64,000 bases of DNA from Peltaster fructicola (GCA_001592805.2 CP051142.1:2852001-2916000), one strand, 5' to 3'. Numbered from the stretch's first letter, positions 1-12,005 are shown. The notes: generated by a model not told the origin, from the sequence alone. Numbers and translations: made by a program.

Positions 1-668
1 CAGCTGTTACACAACCACATCGTGCTTCATGTGATATCGACGTGAGCACCAATTCTAGTACCTAACCCGAGCAGCACACTCATAGACTGCGCAACGAAGA
101 ACGCCACCAAGCACATGGCTGATAGCAGTCGAGAACAATCTCACTGCCGTAATCGAAGCTATCTCCGCCGTATCGTTCTAGCGCATTGTGCCAAGCGACG
201 CCATCTGAGTCTAAACACAGTCCCTCGCGGACGCCTCCTGTGTTGGAAGGTTCTTGTGGCTAGCCTCGCAAGAGCCTGAACGGTTGACACATCGTGCTGC
301 AAGGCTTACTGCTGCTTCCCTGTCATGCACATGGCAATCAATGGGCGCAGAGCTGTGTGCAGTATGTAGACGACCGCGAGGCGAGCTCGTACACAAGCTC
401 CTGCCTTCAAGAATTGGTACCCAGGGAATCGGGACTACGGATAGTGGGCTTTCTCGCACATGGTCTGGCACATGGTGGCTTGTGGAAGGAGTATCAGACA
501 TTGGCAGTCACACATCTTGACTTTACGCTCCAGCTCGCCTGCCGTCTGCCTTTAAATAACCTCTTAGTGTCCGACCTCGAAAACTATTGCATCCTCACTC
601 GTTCACTTTCTGCCCGGAGCAGATCGATCGTACCATCAATGCGAGTATAGCTCACCATTCGAGCAAGT
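1..668. other. intergenic, upstream of the RGS gene
   Basis: No frame here looks like a protein family or continues plausibly through splicing. The short overlapping open frames between 211 and 650 lie on both strands and show no domain, signal peptide or coding-like composition. The last part is presumably the promoter and leader of the RGS gene that starts at 669. Confidence 0.5.
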
Positions 669-2075
669 ATGGTCACTTCACTTCTCTACCGACGACCTGC
701 ACAAGTCGTCTCGACTCGGGCTTCTTTGAGCGGCGAGGAAAAGCAGAGATCGATCGAATCGTCCATCAACTCAGGCTGCTCCTGCATGAGCAATGGCATC
801 CCAGAGTCCCTGTCGTTCGACAAGATTATCGCTGGTGGAACTTGCCCTGTAAGTGCTATGTTGCTCTGATCGACAATACTGACTCGTTACAGCCACTGAC
901 GGTCCGCGACTTCATGAACTATCTCAAATATGTTGAATACTCTGCAGAAAACCTTCAGTTCTTTCTATGGTACAAGGACTACACCTCGAGGTTCGATAAG
1001 CTGCCGGACAACGAGAAGGCACTCTCACCAACATGGACGAAATCGGATGCAGAGGCTGCTCTTGCTAGTAGACCTCGCAAGCCCAATGCCATCGTTGCCC
1101 AGCTGCTCCAGAACACAACGTTTGCAGATGTGAAGACCACAGCAGTCGAAAGAGTCGATCCGTTCCATACACCACCAGAGTCGCCATCTCTCGATGAGAA
1201 CCACGACGATGATAGAACGACCATCGCAACAACGACAGACTCGACCCAGGGTGCTGCTGAAGCTTTCGACAAGGCGGGAATGAAGTGGATGCCTTGTATG
1301 TTCAGCAATTAGAAACACAACCCTGATTCTGACTAATCTCTCTGCAGTCACGATGCAACCATATCGAGACGAGATTACTCGTATTATCACAGTCTACATC
1401 TCAGATGGCGCACCTCGGCAGTTGAACCTCTCGGATCGTGAGCGACGTGGTCTACTGCACGCTCTTCAGACCACAACACATCCGTCCTCGTTCCAGGAGA
1501 TCGTCACAACCGTGGAGTACTCACTCCGCAAGCAAGCACATCCAAACTTCATGCGATGGACGATATGCAATGGTAATCGACCTCGTGTCCTCTTCGCTCG
1601 CGGTCTAGGCATCTTCGGCATTGCAGCTGGTTTCATTGCAGATCTCCTTCTCACTCTCTCGCATGCTGGTCGTGCGTGGCGGGTACTTCCATTCATTGCG
1701 TGGTTCATTGGTATCGCAACACTCATTGCGGCTTGGAAGGGTATGTGTGTTGTCCTGCATGGTCTACATCATCGTCATCTTCGTCCATGGGAGCTCTTCG
1801 AGGATTCTCCTGAGCCTGGCCTCGATGAGAAACACATGTCACAGGAGTCCTTGGCCAGCAGTTCGAGAAACTCCTACGAAGACGAGCCATGGGTCTCGCG
1901 CTACGAGAAACGCAACTACGTTCGGAAGATCTTCGATCGTGAGGTATGGATCGAAGAGCCAGCACTTCGCCAGATCCAGGACACCATCTTCTTGCAGGCT
2001 CTGGCGGGATCCTTCGTCCTTTCCAGCATCGTGACCGGCATCTTCTGCGCCGTGCCAAAGGGCAACTTCTATTGA
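669..2075 (+). CDS. RGS-domain protein with three C-terminal membrane segments (Rax1-like)
   Basis: Three exons (669-848, 893-1295, 1348-2075) give 436 residues. The first join, GGTCP|PLTV, restores the RGS start LSFDKIIAGGTCPPLTV; the second gives KWMPFTMQPYRDE. The RGS box runs from about residue 60 to 270, interrupted by an acidic Ser/Thr-rich insert, and includes RDFMNYLKYVEYS and NFMRWTICNG. Three hydrophobic segments follow at about 279-298, 307-328 and 407-430. Architecture and length match the Rax1 class: an RGS-like domain plus three membrane spans, needed in yeast for bud-site selection and studied in Aspergillus as an RGS protein affecting growth and stress. GTPase-activating activity on a G-alpha subunit is inferred, not visible. 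Both introns are short (44 and 52 bases). Confidence 0.85.
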
Positions 2076-2490
2076 GATCATGTTGTACGACTGCAATGAA
2101 CCATGAAAAAGAGACGGCGATCTCTGGCATACTTAGTGATTTATGCATCGGCGCTGGGAGCTGCTTATATACCCATAGAGTCACTCCTTTTTACGCTCGG
2201 GCGGAGATGCGGCATAACACACTGAGAATATAGCACATGTACTGTTCGTCTGACTGCGGATTATCTGTCATCGCTCGAAGAACGTGGTCGTCCTCTGACA
2301 TGCATGAGCTGTGCCTGAGTCAGGGTCCATGGTCAGCTCCACTCAATGGCCTCACTTAGAGCATGCAGGAACGATACTTCGTCGTACACTTGGAACCAAG
2401 ATAATCCTGATAGTCTGAGGTCAAATCTGACACAACAGCAGTAGGTTCGCTCTTACTCACCTCCTCATACTACATTCCTCGCTCTTCAGC
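2076..2490. other. intergenic between RGS gene and GNA1
   Basis: No coding sequence is recognised. The 40 bases before the GNA1 start are strongly pyrimidine-rich (CTC/CTT runs around 2450-2489), as is common in fungal core promoters and leaders. Confidence 0.5.
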
Positions 2491-3042
2491 ATGTCTCAAC
2501 CCATCTTTTCACCAGACCTCATCTCGCCAACTGTGTCAGCCGCGCTCCCACATGGCTACTCAATCCGACCGCTACAACGTCAAGACTATTCAGCAGGCTT
2601 CCTGGATGTGTTGCGAGTGCTTACGACAGTTGGCGATGTCAAGCAAGAGGAGTTCGAGCAGCGTTTCGACGAGATGAAGTCTGGCCAAGGTTACCACGTG
2701 TTGGTTGTCCTCAACGAGCAACAACAGATTGTCGGTACTGGCGCTCTCATAGTTGAGCGGAAGTTGTGCGTCTACAACACAAGCCTCTGACAGATATACT
2801 GACCACAGTCTAGCATCCACGCACTCGGACTTGTCGGCCACATCGAGGACATTGCAGTCACAAAGGATCAGCAGGGCAAGAAGCTCGGACTGCGCATCAT
2901 ACAGGCATTGGACTACGTCGCTGAGAAGGTTGGATGCTACAAGACGATACTCGACTGCTCTGAGGCGAATGAGGGCTTCTATGTGAAGTGTGGGTTCAAG
3001 AGAGCTGGATTGGAGATGGCACATTACTATGAGCCACGGTAA
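2491..3042 (+). CDS. GNA1: glucosamine-6-phosphate N-acetyltransferase
   Basis: Two exons (2491-2765, 2814-3042) encode 167 residues, close to the usual size of about 150-190. The splice joins VERKL to IHALGLVGHIEDIAV, restoring the GNAT acetyl-CoA site, whose loop is QQGKKLG. The C-terminal half, with YKTILDCSEANEGFY and CGFKRAGLEM, is very close to fungal Gna1. The enzyme (EC 2.3.1.4) transfers an acetyl group from acetyl-CoA to glucosamine 6-phosphate in the cytosol, a step of UDP-GlcNAc synthesis that feeds chitin, N-glycans and GPI anchors. The intron is 48 bases. No unusual feature is seen. Confidence 0.95.
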
Positions 3043-3916
3043 GCGTACGCATATCGAAGAACATTTCACACGAGAGCATCTCCATGCGAGACGTCTTCGC
3101 TATTACCATACACGACAGCTACGAGATTCAACACGGTTGCATGAAGGGAAAGTCAGGTCAGGCCGGAGCACAGAGATGCAAGATACACCATGGTAAAATG
3201 ATACAGGGTCTGGTTCGATCGTTAGTTCGAAGGTTGAACCTGCCATTCTACCTCATGTATCCGCTCCTCGAGCAGCAATACCGCGAGAGGACACTCATTC
3301 ATACTGCGCTTTTTACTCTGACGATCATTGGTCACTTGGCACGGGTTCCTGTTGGGTTGTGATCAGATATACACTTCCCACTTGCTCAGCCATGATCGAC
3401 CCATTGCTCTTTCGTCGCAATTCCATCGTCCGTCCATTCATTCGGTGACCGCCGTTCCGGAGAGGACTTCCAGATTCCCTAGCTTGGCTATGGGAGCAAC
3501 CTTGACCGGAGTGCAGGGTCTTGATGATCTCGAATACAATACAACGGGACTCACATCATGTCGTCAGAAAGCTTCTTCGACGCTGACCATCGCTACATCG
3601 GGGTTCTAGAGTACTAGCATACATGCTTTGACGCGAGTAGGTGCCTCATCGATCGTTCACATCCTCGGACAATGATGGATTGACCGACGCACGAGGGATC
3701 GACACCTCAGGTGAGATATGGGGGCCGAAAGAAGTGTTGAGGCAACCTTCTCTACTTCAAGCATCACCTTGCCTTCCCTTGTTGCTGCTAATCCTCAGAA
3801 CACGACAACTTGTCCCTCACACGCTGTCCTCTTGAAGCCAAGAGCTGTGTCAGAGGACTCCTCCCCGTACACGCAACGGCTTGCTTGGCTCACTTGCTAC
3901 CTCTTCTAGGCACGAT
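3043..3916. other. intergenic, upstream of the secreted peptidase-like gene
   Basis: Several short open frames exist, but none shows a recognisable domain or joins to another through plausible splice sites. An in-frame extension to 3881 precedes the peptidase-like start, but the signal peptide begins only at the ATG at 3917, so I treat the extension as leader. Confidence 0.45.
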
Positions 3917-5572
3917 ATGCTATCCTTTACAATACTCCTCACAAGCCTGCTGACCTGGGCGACGATTGTCAGTGCCTACGCTTGCCCTACAAATGCTGAC
4001 CGTGCCAAGGGAGATGGGCACTGTCACAAACACTCAGTGCCATTGCAGATTGATGGGCAGCGCTTTCCATCCGTAAACGAGTTCTACAGGATTGTCGATG
4101 TTGTGGGCTCTCTCGGGCTGCGTACTCCAGCTGGTCACCGTCAGAACATCCTCATCGACTGGCTACTTCACGAACTCGAACCCGTGAGAGACTTGCACAT
4201 TGCGATCGAGGACTTTCCGATCGTCAAGTGGGAGACTCAAGATGATGCTACACTGCGCAAGGCGGGATCTCTCCATCTGAGTGATAGCAAGGAGAACACA
4301 AGTCTGTCGGTCATTGGAGCGATCCCATGGACACAGCCGACCAACGGCAAATCCGTAACTGCTGAAGTCGTATACATACCACAACAGCTCAGCTTGAAGG
4401 ACGTCAATATCAAAGGCAAGATTGTCTTGCGAGACTTCGGTCCGACTGCGAAACCAAATTACACCACTGTCTTCCTTCCAGGATTATGGAGGAGTAACGA
4501 TACGAACTCTCTTCTCAATACTGCCTATGACAGGCCATACCTAGGTGCTCCAGCTCAGGACTTGGTAAATGCTGGCCTTGGTGGTGCTGTCGGCTTCGTC
4601 AGTATGTTCAACGTTCCCGGCTCTTTTCTCGAATCATATTTCGATCCTCATGATGGTACACACTATCGACTTCCTGGAGTATACGTTGGCCTGGACGAGG
4701 CGAAGATGCTCAAAGCAGCAGCTAACACTACAGCGAAGGTCACAATTGCTGTCAACGCTGATGTTGCCAACGCAACACAACGTCAGATTGTTGCAACACT
4801 CCCGGGCAAAACTAACGACACTATCTACATTGTCTGCCACACAGATGGCAACACTTGGGTACAAGACGATGGTCTCTCAGCACTGCTGAATCTAGCACGA
4901 TACTTCAGCTCTTTTGGAACATCTGCTCGCAATAAAACCCTTCGATTCGTGTTCACCACAGGCCATCTCGGCTCTAATGCTGACACTTCCTTCAACCTTG
5001 CAGCACGGCTTGATGCAACATACGATACAGACGACACTGTCTTCGTCTTCGCACTGGAGCATTTGGGTACCCGTGAGGTGCTTCCTCGAGGCTCGCCGTC
5101 TGGCGCTGCCAACGGCCAGCCACTGGAGTTCACCGGCAAGAGCGAGATCGTGATGTGGTCTGTCGGTCCTTCAGACCCACTCCGCAATGCCAGCATTGCA
5201 GCAGCGAAAAAGTACGATCTCGATCGCATGCTCGTCACTCAGGGTACTGGTCTTCAAGGTGGTAATGTTGTGCCGGAGTACAACATCGGTGGCATTGCCA
5301 ATGGCTTTCACAATCATCTCATACCAACGACAAGTCTTATTTCAGGCCCGTGGAGCTTATGGGCGCCATCCTTTGGCGAAAGTGCAATTGACTTTGACAG
5401 GCTACGTCAGCAGACACTGGCTGTAGCTGAGGTCATACTTGCAATGGATGGCCTTAGCAAGAGAGAGATCGCTGGACGTTACTGGGATATGAGAGAGGCA
5501 AGGAAGAACGGCACGAGACCTGGATTCAATATTACGTTACCGGCCGTCTTTGCTCCTGCGCCGACTGTATGA
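3917..5572 (+). CDS. secreted M28-family exopeptidase-like protein with PA domain
   Basis: One exon encodes 551 residues. The ATG at 3917 is chosen because it begins a clear signal peptide (MLSFTILLTSLLTWATIVSA). A protease-associated region lies around residues 120-290 (IKGKIVLRDFG, then an AQDLVNAGLGGAVGF stretch). The M28 fold core follows: CHTDG with His308, then the WVQDDG loop with Asp317/318, the position of the bridging zinc ligand. Where active M28 aminopeptidases carry a Glu-Glu pair after the next strand, this protein reads FTTGHLGS, so catalysis is uncertain. Several N-x-T/S sites fit a secreted glycoprotein. It belongs to a fungal and actinobacterial group of PA plus M28-like proteins whose substrate I cannot name. 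Confidence 0.7.
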   Translation: MLSFTILLTSLLTWATIVSAYACPTNADRAKGDGHCHKHSVPLQIDGQRFPSVNEFYRIVDVVGSLGLRTPAGHRQNILIDWLLHELEPVRDLHIAIEDFPIVKWETQDDATLRKAGSLHLSDSKENTSLSVIGAIPWTQPTNGKSVTAEVVYIPQQLSLKDVNIKGKIVLRDFGPTAKPNYTTVFLPGLWRSNDTNSLLNTAYDRPYLGAPAQDLVNAGLGGAVGFVSMFNVPGSFLESYFDPHDGTHYRLPGVYVGLDEAKMLKAAANTTAKVTIAVNADVANATQRQIVATLPGKTNDTIYIVCHTDGNTWVQDDGLSALLNLARYFSSFGTSARNKTLRFVFTTGHLGSNADTSFNLAARLDATYDTDDTVFVFALEHLGTREVLPRGSPSGAANGQPLEFTGKSEIVMWSVGPSDPLRNASIAAAKKYDLDRMLVTQGTGLQGGNVVPEYNIGGIANGFHNHLIPTTSLISGPWSLWAPSFGESAIDFDRLRQQTLAVAEVILAMDGLSKREIAGRYWDMREARKNGTRPGFNITLPAVFAPAPTV

Positions 5573-6254
5573 GTCTCGGTTATGACAGGCTTCGCTTGCT
5601 TGGTGCCATCATCGTCAATATGGGGATGATTGGCAAGATACATTGTGATCGATAGGTTCTGACAGTTGGTCCGCCGCTTCGTCGAACAAGCTCGGAAAGA
5701 TAGCAGCCACTACACTTCTGAAAGACGTTGCTACACAGTCAACTGAATGAGACGTGCTACCGCAATATGTGATCTAGCTTGGTAGGGAAGCCGTCCGCCG
5801 TGTCAGAGACATCGATGAGCGAAGGACTGATCCCGGCATCATCCTTGGACTGGCTCCTGCAGCCAGCTTTGATGATGCTGGGAGAACAAGTTCCAACACT
5901 TATAGCATTAGGCGCTGTGATCAACGGTCATACTATTCTCCGTATCGGATGTGTCTATGACCGACAATATCTGGAAGGGGAGTTCTTCGACAATGTGGAG
6001 ATCCAGGGTTTCGTGAGCAGAGTATCGATCGAGCAGATGAGCTAAACGCATGTGGTTGGACTGGGTCAAGGAGATCCTCGGCGTGGTTCGAAGAAGAAGA
6101 AGAAATGGATTAGCTAGGTTATGGCTAAGCAGAATCTCAGGTGGTCAATGATCTTGGTCCAACCATGGAGACTCCTGCAGCGGTATGTAATGAGGCGTAC
6201 TGAATGTGCAAGTCTATCCCACTGTATCGATCACTGTCTTCAATGTGAGCTCAG
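5573..6254. other. intergenic between convergent peptidase-like and MFS genes
   Basis: It contains a purine triplet run (GAA repeats near 6090-6104). A 76-codon open frame from the ATG at 5815 to 6045 on the + strand has no recognisable family; I do not annotate it as a gene. The rest is presumably the 3' regions of the two flanking genes. Confidence 0.4.
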
Positions 6255-7877
6255 CTAGATCGACACAGTCGACAGCCCACTGCGAGCCCGAATCCTAGGA
6301 CCGAAGCCGAAAAATATGAATGGTATAGGCATCATAGCCACAGTTATAAAGCCGAGCAGACTTGTAGCCCAGCCTATACCCAACGCTCGATACCTGCGAA
6401 CCTGTTAGTGTCTGTTCATGAACCTGGCTGATGGAGGCCCCAACTTACATTTGAACAACGAATAGTGGAAATGCAGCTCCCATGCCATATCGTAGCACTC
6501 CATTCGCAGCTATTGCTGACGCTCCGTTCAGTGGACCATAGACGTCAATGAGGTACAATGCGCCACAAATGAAGATGCATAGATTGCCCCAGGCGAAGGG
6601 TATGCCAGCAAGCGTAGGCACGATCCAATGGATATCAGACCGGCTTGTCCAGGCGAACCAGAAAAGTCTATTGAGTCAGCAACGTCTTGAAGCCAGCGTT
6701 CAACGTACCCTATTGGAATTCCAACGCTGCCTATCTGGCCTATGAGTAGACGATACTCGGGATCTACTTGTTTCCTGCCTTGCGCAACGGCCAGCTTGTA
6801 GTGCCTTGTGTAGTAGGTCCTGTCGACAGCTATAGCTGTGGCAGCGGCTATGACAACCCCAAGACCAAGAGCCAGGAATGTGAGTCCATATTGCCAAGTG
6901 TTGAAGCCGTAGACACTCTCGAATACATATGGGTATGCCTCGAAGAAGCTGAACATTATGCTGAAGCCCATGGCATTGTATAGACTGAATAGTATGACGA
7001 TCGGCTCACTGCACAGCATTCTTAGCGGTCTGATGAGTGTGATGGTGAAGAGCGTCTTCAGCTGGGCGGAGAGTGGGACATTGACTGATGCCGGTGCAGC
7101 CAGGCCGAGCTTTTTTGCTCTTCGCTTGAGTAGTACCTTCTTGTAGGTCTCAGACATTGGCAGCACCATCGCCAAAGCGAAGAGACCGATGAAAATGGTC
7201 GACCACTGGCTCCATCGCCATGTCTTGTATGCCGCTGTGAAGCCACCTACCACTGGTCCTATGGCGGGCCCGAGGAAGGGCATCATGACATAGAAAGTGC
7301 TGGCAACAGCTCGCTGGTGAGGACGATACATGTCAGCGTTGGTGCCAGCTCCAACGGCAAGACAAGGGCCGCCAGCAAGTCCTGCAAGCAGTCTGCATAC
7401 GAGTAAGCTGCCGAATGATGTGCTGAAGCCGGCGCCTAGGATGAAGAATAGCCATATAACGGCGGTCGATCGGTACACCACAGCTCGCCCCCTGCTCATG
7501 GTCAGCTTTGCAGCGCTCAACAATCATGTGGAATACCATATCTCGGAGATGGGCGCTGCTATGATGGGACCAAGTCCGAGGCCAAGTACGAAGAGGGATA
7601 AGGTGAGGGCTGTCGCTGTGATTGAGGTATGGAAATCCTCCTCGATTTGCGCGAAAGAGGGTGTGATGAGCGACGAACCACACGTCACTGAGAAGCCAAG
7701 AACGGCTGATGCCATGGTGTGATATGCCTTTTTCCAAGTAGGCCAGTTGAAAGGATTCTCCGGGTCATTTGGTCCATCCCAATCTTGTGCAGTCTGAGGA
7801 GTATGCTCATGCTCGACAACCTGCTTCTCTGCATCGGTGCTGTGCACTGCATGTGGTCGATCAACACTCTTGTCCAT
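6255..7877 (-). CDS. MFS transporter, DHA1 (drug:H+ antiporter) type
   Basis: Four exons on the minus strand (7877-7537, 7491-6709, 6667-6449, 6393-6255) encode 493 residues with about twelve membrane helices. The first splice restores the loop motif as APISEIWGRAVVYRST between helices 2 and 3; the second gives VGIPIGLFWFAWTSRSD and the third VVQMYRALGIGWATS. The hydrophilic N-terminus ends in DPENPFNWPTWKKAY, typical of fungal DHA1 transporters of the polyamine/fluconazole/caffeine-resistance type. It should act at the plasma membrane as a proton-coupled exporter; the substrate cannot be read from sequence. Introns are 45, 41 and 55 bases. It is divergent from the Rab escort gene. Confidence 0.9.
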
Positions 7878-8862
7878 GGTGTTGTCAGATCGATCAGGAG
7901 AGCTTGAAAGAACCTTGGTTTTCGAAGGTTGCCTCGTCTGAACTATTCACCAAGAGCAGGCGGTGACAAGCTATATACCATGTCAGCTCAGAAGCGTCAG
8001 CGTACTCAGATGCGCTGCCTTCGCTTGGTAACAGTACTCATGATAGGATGCTGAGCGATTACTGAACGCACAAAGAGATGATGTGGTCTCGACTTACTAA
8101 GACTGTCGCTTATAGCGTACTGATCACTAATCGTCGAAACTGTACCAAAGTACAATTGACCTGGCGCGATCACGCTGAATCTGAGCAAGTGAGTAGTCCC
8201 TTTGCGCTGCCTTCCACAGACAGTAAAGCATGCAGGACTGAGGATTGATGAGGATGTGTGATAGGGCCAATGAGGCCCCTCAAGCTCTCGCTAGGTATTC
8301 GGTCCACCGGCTTGTACTAACCAGATTTCGAGCGCATGATACAAAGACCGCTCTCAAAACAGCTCGTCCCCGGGGCATCTACCGTAACGACAGATCCCTA
8401 GTATAGCGATTGGTAGCATCAAGGAAGCTCTCTTATCGTTATAGTGGGAACATGACTGTGTTCATGAGCCTTTAAGCCATCTGGTGGTATCTTATGAAAG
8501 AGATCTCGTCGCTCAAGCAAGGCTGTCGTCATGACTTCCATGATCGTCTTGGGACGTGGCTATATCGCCATGTAGATGAGGATGAAATGTGTGTCACAAA
8601 CGACCCGCTTGCTCATGAAGTGTCGTAAGCAGGAGATACATGGACGTTGGTCGATCTGTTGCGCATCAAAGTTGACAGTGAAGTCAACTCTGTCGTATGG
8701 TCGTTATCGTTGATGGTCTCGACGTCCTGGACATGCGCAACATGAAGGAAGAAAGATTGATGTGGTGCCGAAAGTGAAGAAGATGTCTGCGAGCACAGAC
8801 CATCTGCAAAATTGTTAGCAGAACCTCACGTTGCTGTCTGCCTCTTCTGCAAACATGCTCAG
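7878..8862. promoter_or_regulatory. divergent intergenic region, MFS transporter / Rab escort protein
   Basis: About 985 bases lie between the two start codons and must hold both promoters. No recognisable gene is present. I cannot assign specific binding sites. Confidence 0.45.
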
Positions 8863-10531
8863 ATGGACACCCTTTTCGACACCGAGTGGGATGTCCTCAT
8901 CTCTGGAACCGGGCTGAAGCAGAGTCTACTCGCACTGTATGTCGATACGATTCTTACTAAGGCGCTTGACTGACTGACCCAAGATGAAGCGCTCTATCTA
9001 GGTCTGGCAAGAAGGTCTTGCACGTTGATCAAAACATATACTATGGCGGCGACGAAGCTGAGCTGAGCTTGAGCGAAGCAGACACCTGGGTTCAACAGTA
9101 TAGCGGTAATGGAGATACGGCCTTCAGTCATGCCAGGATCACGAAGAACAACGACAGCACGAAAGAGCTTGGGTCTGCACGGTCATACTGTCTCGCACTC
9201 GCGCCACAGCTCATATTCACTCGCTCGAACCTTCTGCCTGCATTGGTGTCGTCGAAGACACACGGTCAGCTTGAGTTCCAAGCCGTAGGGTCCTGGTTCG
9301 TACTCCACGATGGAGAGCTTGTCAAGGTGCCCAACGGCCGCGAGGATATCTTCCAGGACACTTCCCTCGATCTGCGTGCTAAGCGCGCACTCATGAAGTT
9401 CATACGAAGCATTAGCGAGCCTGAGGCTCTGGAAAACCTATCTGCCGACGCCAAAGCATCCTCAGTGCCGACATACCTCGAGAACAACTTCGGTCTGCCA
9501 GCAGCGGCTCGTGTCCCGATCATGGCCTTGACACTCTCGTCCGATCCTCCTGCCAACACCACCGTGGAGACAGCACTACCGCATGTCATACGCCATCTAC
9601 AAAGCATAGGACTATTTGGTCCAGGCTTCGGCGCGCTGACCCCGAAATGGGGCGGTCTTGCGGAGGTCGCACAAGTTGCATGTCGCGCAGGAGCTGTCGG
9701 AGGTGGTGTGTATATCCTTGGCTGTGGCGTCAAAGCCGTGGACACTTCAAGCGACCTGACAACAGTCACACTTTCCAATGATGAAAAGGTCAAAACGACA
9801 TGGCTTGTTGGCAGTCCTGGAGATCTCAACATTGCTCAGACTCCTGACAAGATATGGTCGAGGGCTGTTCACATCGTTGCCGCACCTCTCGACAATCTCT
9901 TCCCAAGAACAGCAGAGGGTGGCGTCACGCCTGCAGGCGCTGTCATCACTGTCTCCGGAAAAACTCCTCAAGAACCACCCGTGTACATCTTCGTGCACTC
10001 GTCAGACACAGGAGAATGCCCTACTGGCTATTGTGAGTACCTCTCTTCCCACCTCATTCCATCATGATGATCAACACTTTTGAATACTTATCTACATTGT
10101 CTGAATCACATTGACGACCACTTACTCTGACAACCTGATACGATCAAGCATATACCGCATACCAAGAACTCCATGCTGAACCTCGCTAACGATCGTCAGG
10201 CGTTCTATATGCCTCTGTGGCTCTCGGATACGAAACCGGGTTTAACGTCTTACAAGAGGCATTGCAACATGTGCTGTCCAGTCTCGGCGTTGACGCCTCG
10301 GAAGTCTTATGGTCTATGGAGTTCCAACATAGTGGCTATGTGCCAGAGTCAAATCCGCTAGCAGAGCGCATACTCGCGGTGAGCAGTCTTGGACCTGAGC
10401 TAGCTCTCGAGGACAATGTCCTTGACAGTGTCCGAACGATGTGGCAGACGATTACACAAGAAGAGAGCGATACTTTCATGAGATTTGAAGCTCGAGAAGG
10501 CGCCGAAGATGAAGATATCAATGAGCAATGA
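8863..10531 (+). CDS. MRS6: Rab escort protein (geranylgeranyltransferase component A)
   Basis: Three exons (8863-8936, 8990-10032, 10200-10531) encode 482 residues. The first splice gives SLLALALSRSGKKVLHVD, the N-terminal Rossmann-like segment shared by GDI and REP proteins, followed by YYGGDEAELSL. The second intron (167 bases, the longest in the window) joins CPTGY to CVLYASVALGYETG. Rab escort proteins present newly made Rab GTPases to geranylgeranyltransferase II and deliver them to membranes; the fold resembles FAD enzymes without using FAD. TSLDLRAKRALMKFI near residue 150 is typical of REP rather than GDI. The C-terminus is acidic and short. Confidence 0.9.
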
Positions 10532-10781
10532 ACATAATGGCTATGATACAGGCAGTGAAACAAAACCAGATTCGACTTGCCATGGAACTTATGTTTCGTT
10601 CTCGCGAAGTGATCTCGCATGGATATGCTGCCGAGGGCGACTGACCATCGGGCAATGGTATCCAGGCCGTGGCCGAGTGGAAGCACTCCCTCTGTGCCCA
10701 CATAACAAACGCCATCCTATGAGAATGTTGCTCAACCAGAGCAAGCGACTCTTGTCCGTCCAAAGAATGGCTCTCAGATCA

Positions 10782-11300
10782 CTATTGTCGCTGGTACTTC
10801 ATGCCAGCTTGCTGTCGTGCATAACCGGCATTAGGTGCAGCATTCACCGCCTTGGCACGACTCTTCAGCTCGCTGTTCATCTGAGCGATGGAGCAAGGCA
10901 TACAACACCACGACGCCTGTGAAAGATCAGCTTGTAATTTCGCATCGACTGCCGCCGAACTCGTACCATGAAGTCACCGCAGCTGCTGCCCTTGATACGA
11001 TGCGCAGATCGGATCTCAGATCGCTTCATGCACACTGGGATGCAGGCAAGGCCGACCACACTGGCCAAACAGAATATGCCGCAGCTACCGTTGCAGCTGC
11101 CTGTCTCTTCTGCCGGGAATGCGTGCTGTCGAGAGCTTGCACGGCCCAGCATGAAGCATGGGCAAAACCAGGAGCCTAGCTGATCTGATCGTGAGTATTG
11201 TGTTCAGACGAAGTGCTTGTCAAGGACTTACACATGAGCCGCAGCTTCCACCACAGCAACCACCGCAAAGACCACCATTCCACTCATGTTCTTCGTGCAT
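10782..11300 (-). CDS. PLAC8-family cysteine-rich protein
   Basis: Three exons on the minus strand (11300-11234, 11175-10967, 10916-10782) encode 136 residues. The first join gives CGSCSWFCPCFMLGR, the PLAC8 motif, and the second gives GDFMASWCCMPCSIAQMN. Between them lie GIFCLASVVGLACIPVC, a likely membrane-associated stretch, and the family hallmark RSEIRSAHRIKGSSCGD. PLAC8/FCR proteins are small membrane-associated proteins implicated in cell size control and in divalent-cation handling or resistance; the role here is unknown. A TAG sits in frame 33 bases upstream of the chosen ATG, but it overlaps a possible acceptor (GTAGCAG), so an additional 5' exon is not excluded. Confidence 0.75.
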
Positions 11301-12005
11301 GTTGCCGCTTTGGTGGTGAGTAGACTGCTACTGGGAGGGAAGAGATGGCGAGAAGCGTGGAGGATGAGGAGAGCAATGCTGCAACGGACAAGGCTCTTGT
11401 ACTTATCCCACCATCTCGAATGATCGTCACACCATCAGCCTCATGTCGAGATATATTTCTGCACCACCTCTAGCAAGGAGGCTTGCAGGCTACAGCCACG
11501 ATAGGTCAATGTTGAGGCCGCAGCAGATTGACTTCGTCCAAAGCGGAAAGCTGGCACGCAGACTCGTCGTATCTTTGTGTGGTAGCTCGGAGTCCTGACG
11601 GGAGGCTGAGAATCAATGCTCGGCCTGAACAAGGATGGCTACAGTGAGGAGGATTCAGAGTTGAGCATTGAAGCAGCTCAACTAAGCAAGCGCTCAAAGG
11701 TCCGAGAGCATCCAGCAGGTCGATCATCATAGCTCAGGGACCATCTTGCATGGCATATCGTCGATTAAGCAAGCGAATGATCGGTCCCATTGTCTCTAGG
11801 CGATCGTCGTAAGGCTATGGCTCGGCGGTGCAGCCACGAGATTGCGTGGTGCTGATGTTCCCAAGTGCTTATGTCTATTAATAGCCGAGTAGAGTTCAGG
11901 TACGGCGAACTCTGCTTGAACAGTATCACCCTCTGCGAGACAGAACAGAACGGCTCTCACGGCAGCTGGGTTCTCAATGGCATTCATTGATGTTGTATTA
12001 CATAT
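11301..12005. other. intergenic between PLAC8 gene and acyl-CoA synthetase gene
   Basis: No gene is recognised. A 63-codon minus-strand frame ending at 11796 lies in the presumed 3' flank of the synthetase and shows no domain. The left part probably contains the PLAC8 gene promoter. Confidence 0.45.

Noticed and set aside
3215-3245. tRNA B-box-like GGTTCGATC and GTTCGAAGG sequence
   Set aside because: No A box, acceptor stem or cloverleaf could be drawn around it.
5815-6045. 76-codon + strand frame after the peptidase-like gene
   Set aside because: Some hydrophobic content but no family, no conserved motif and no clear promoter.
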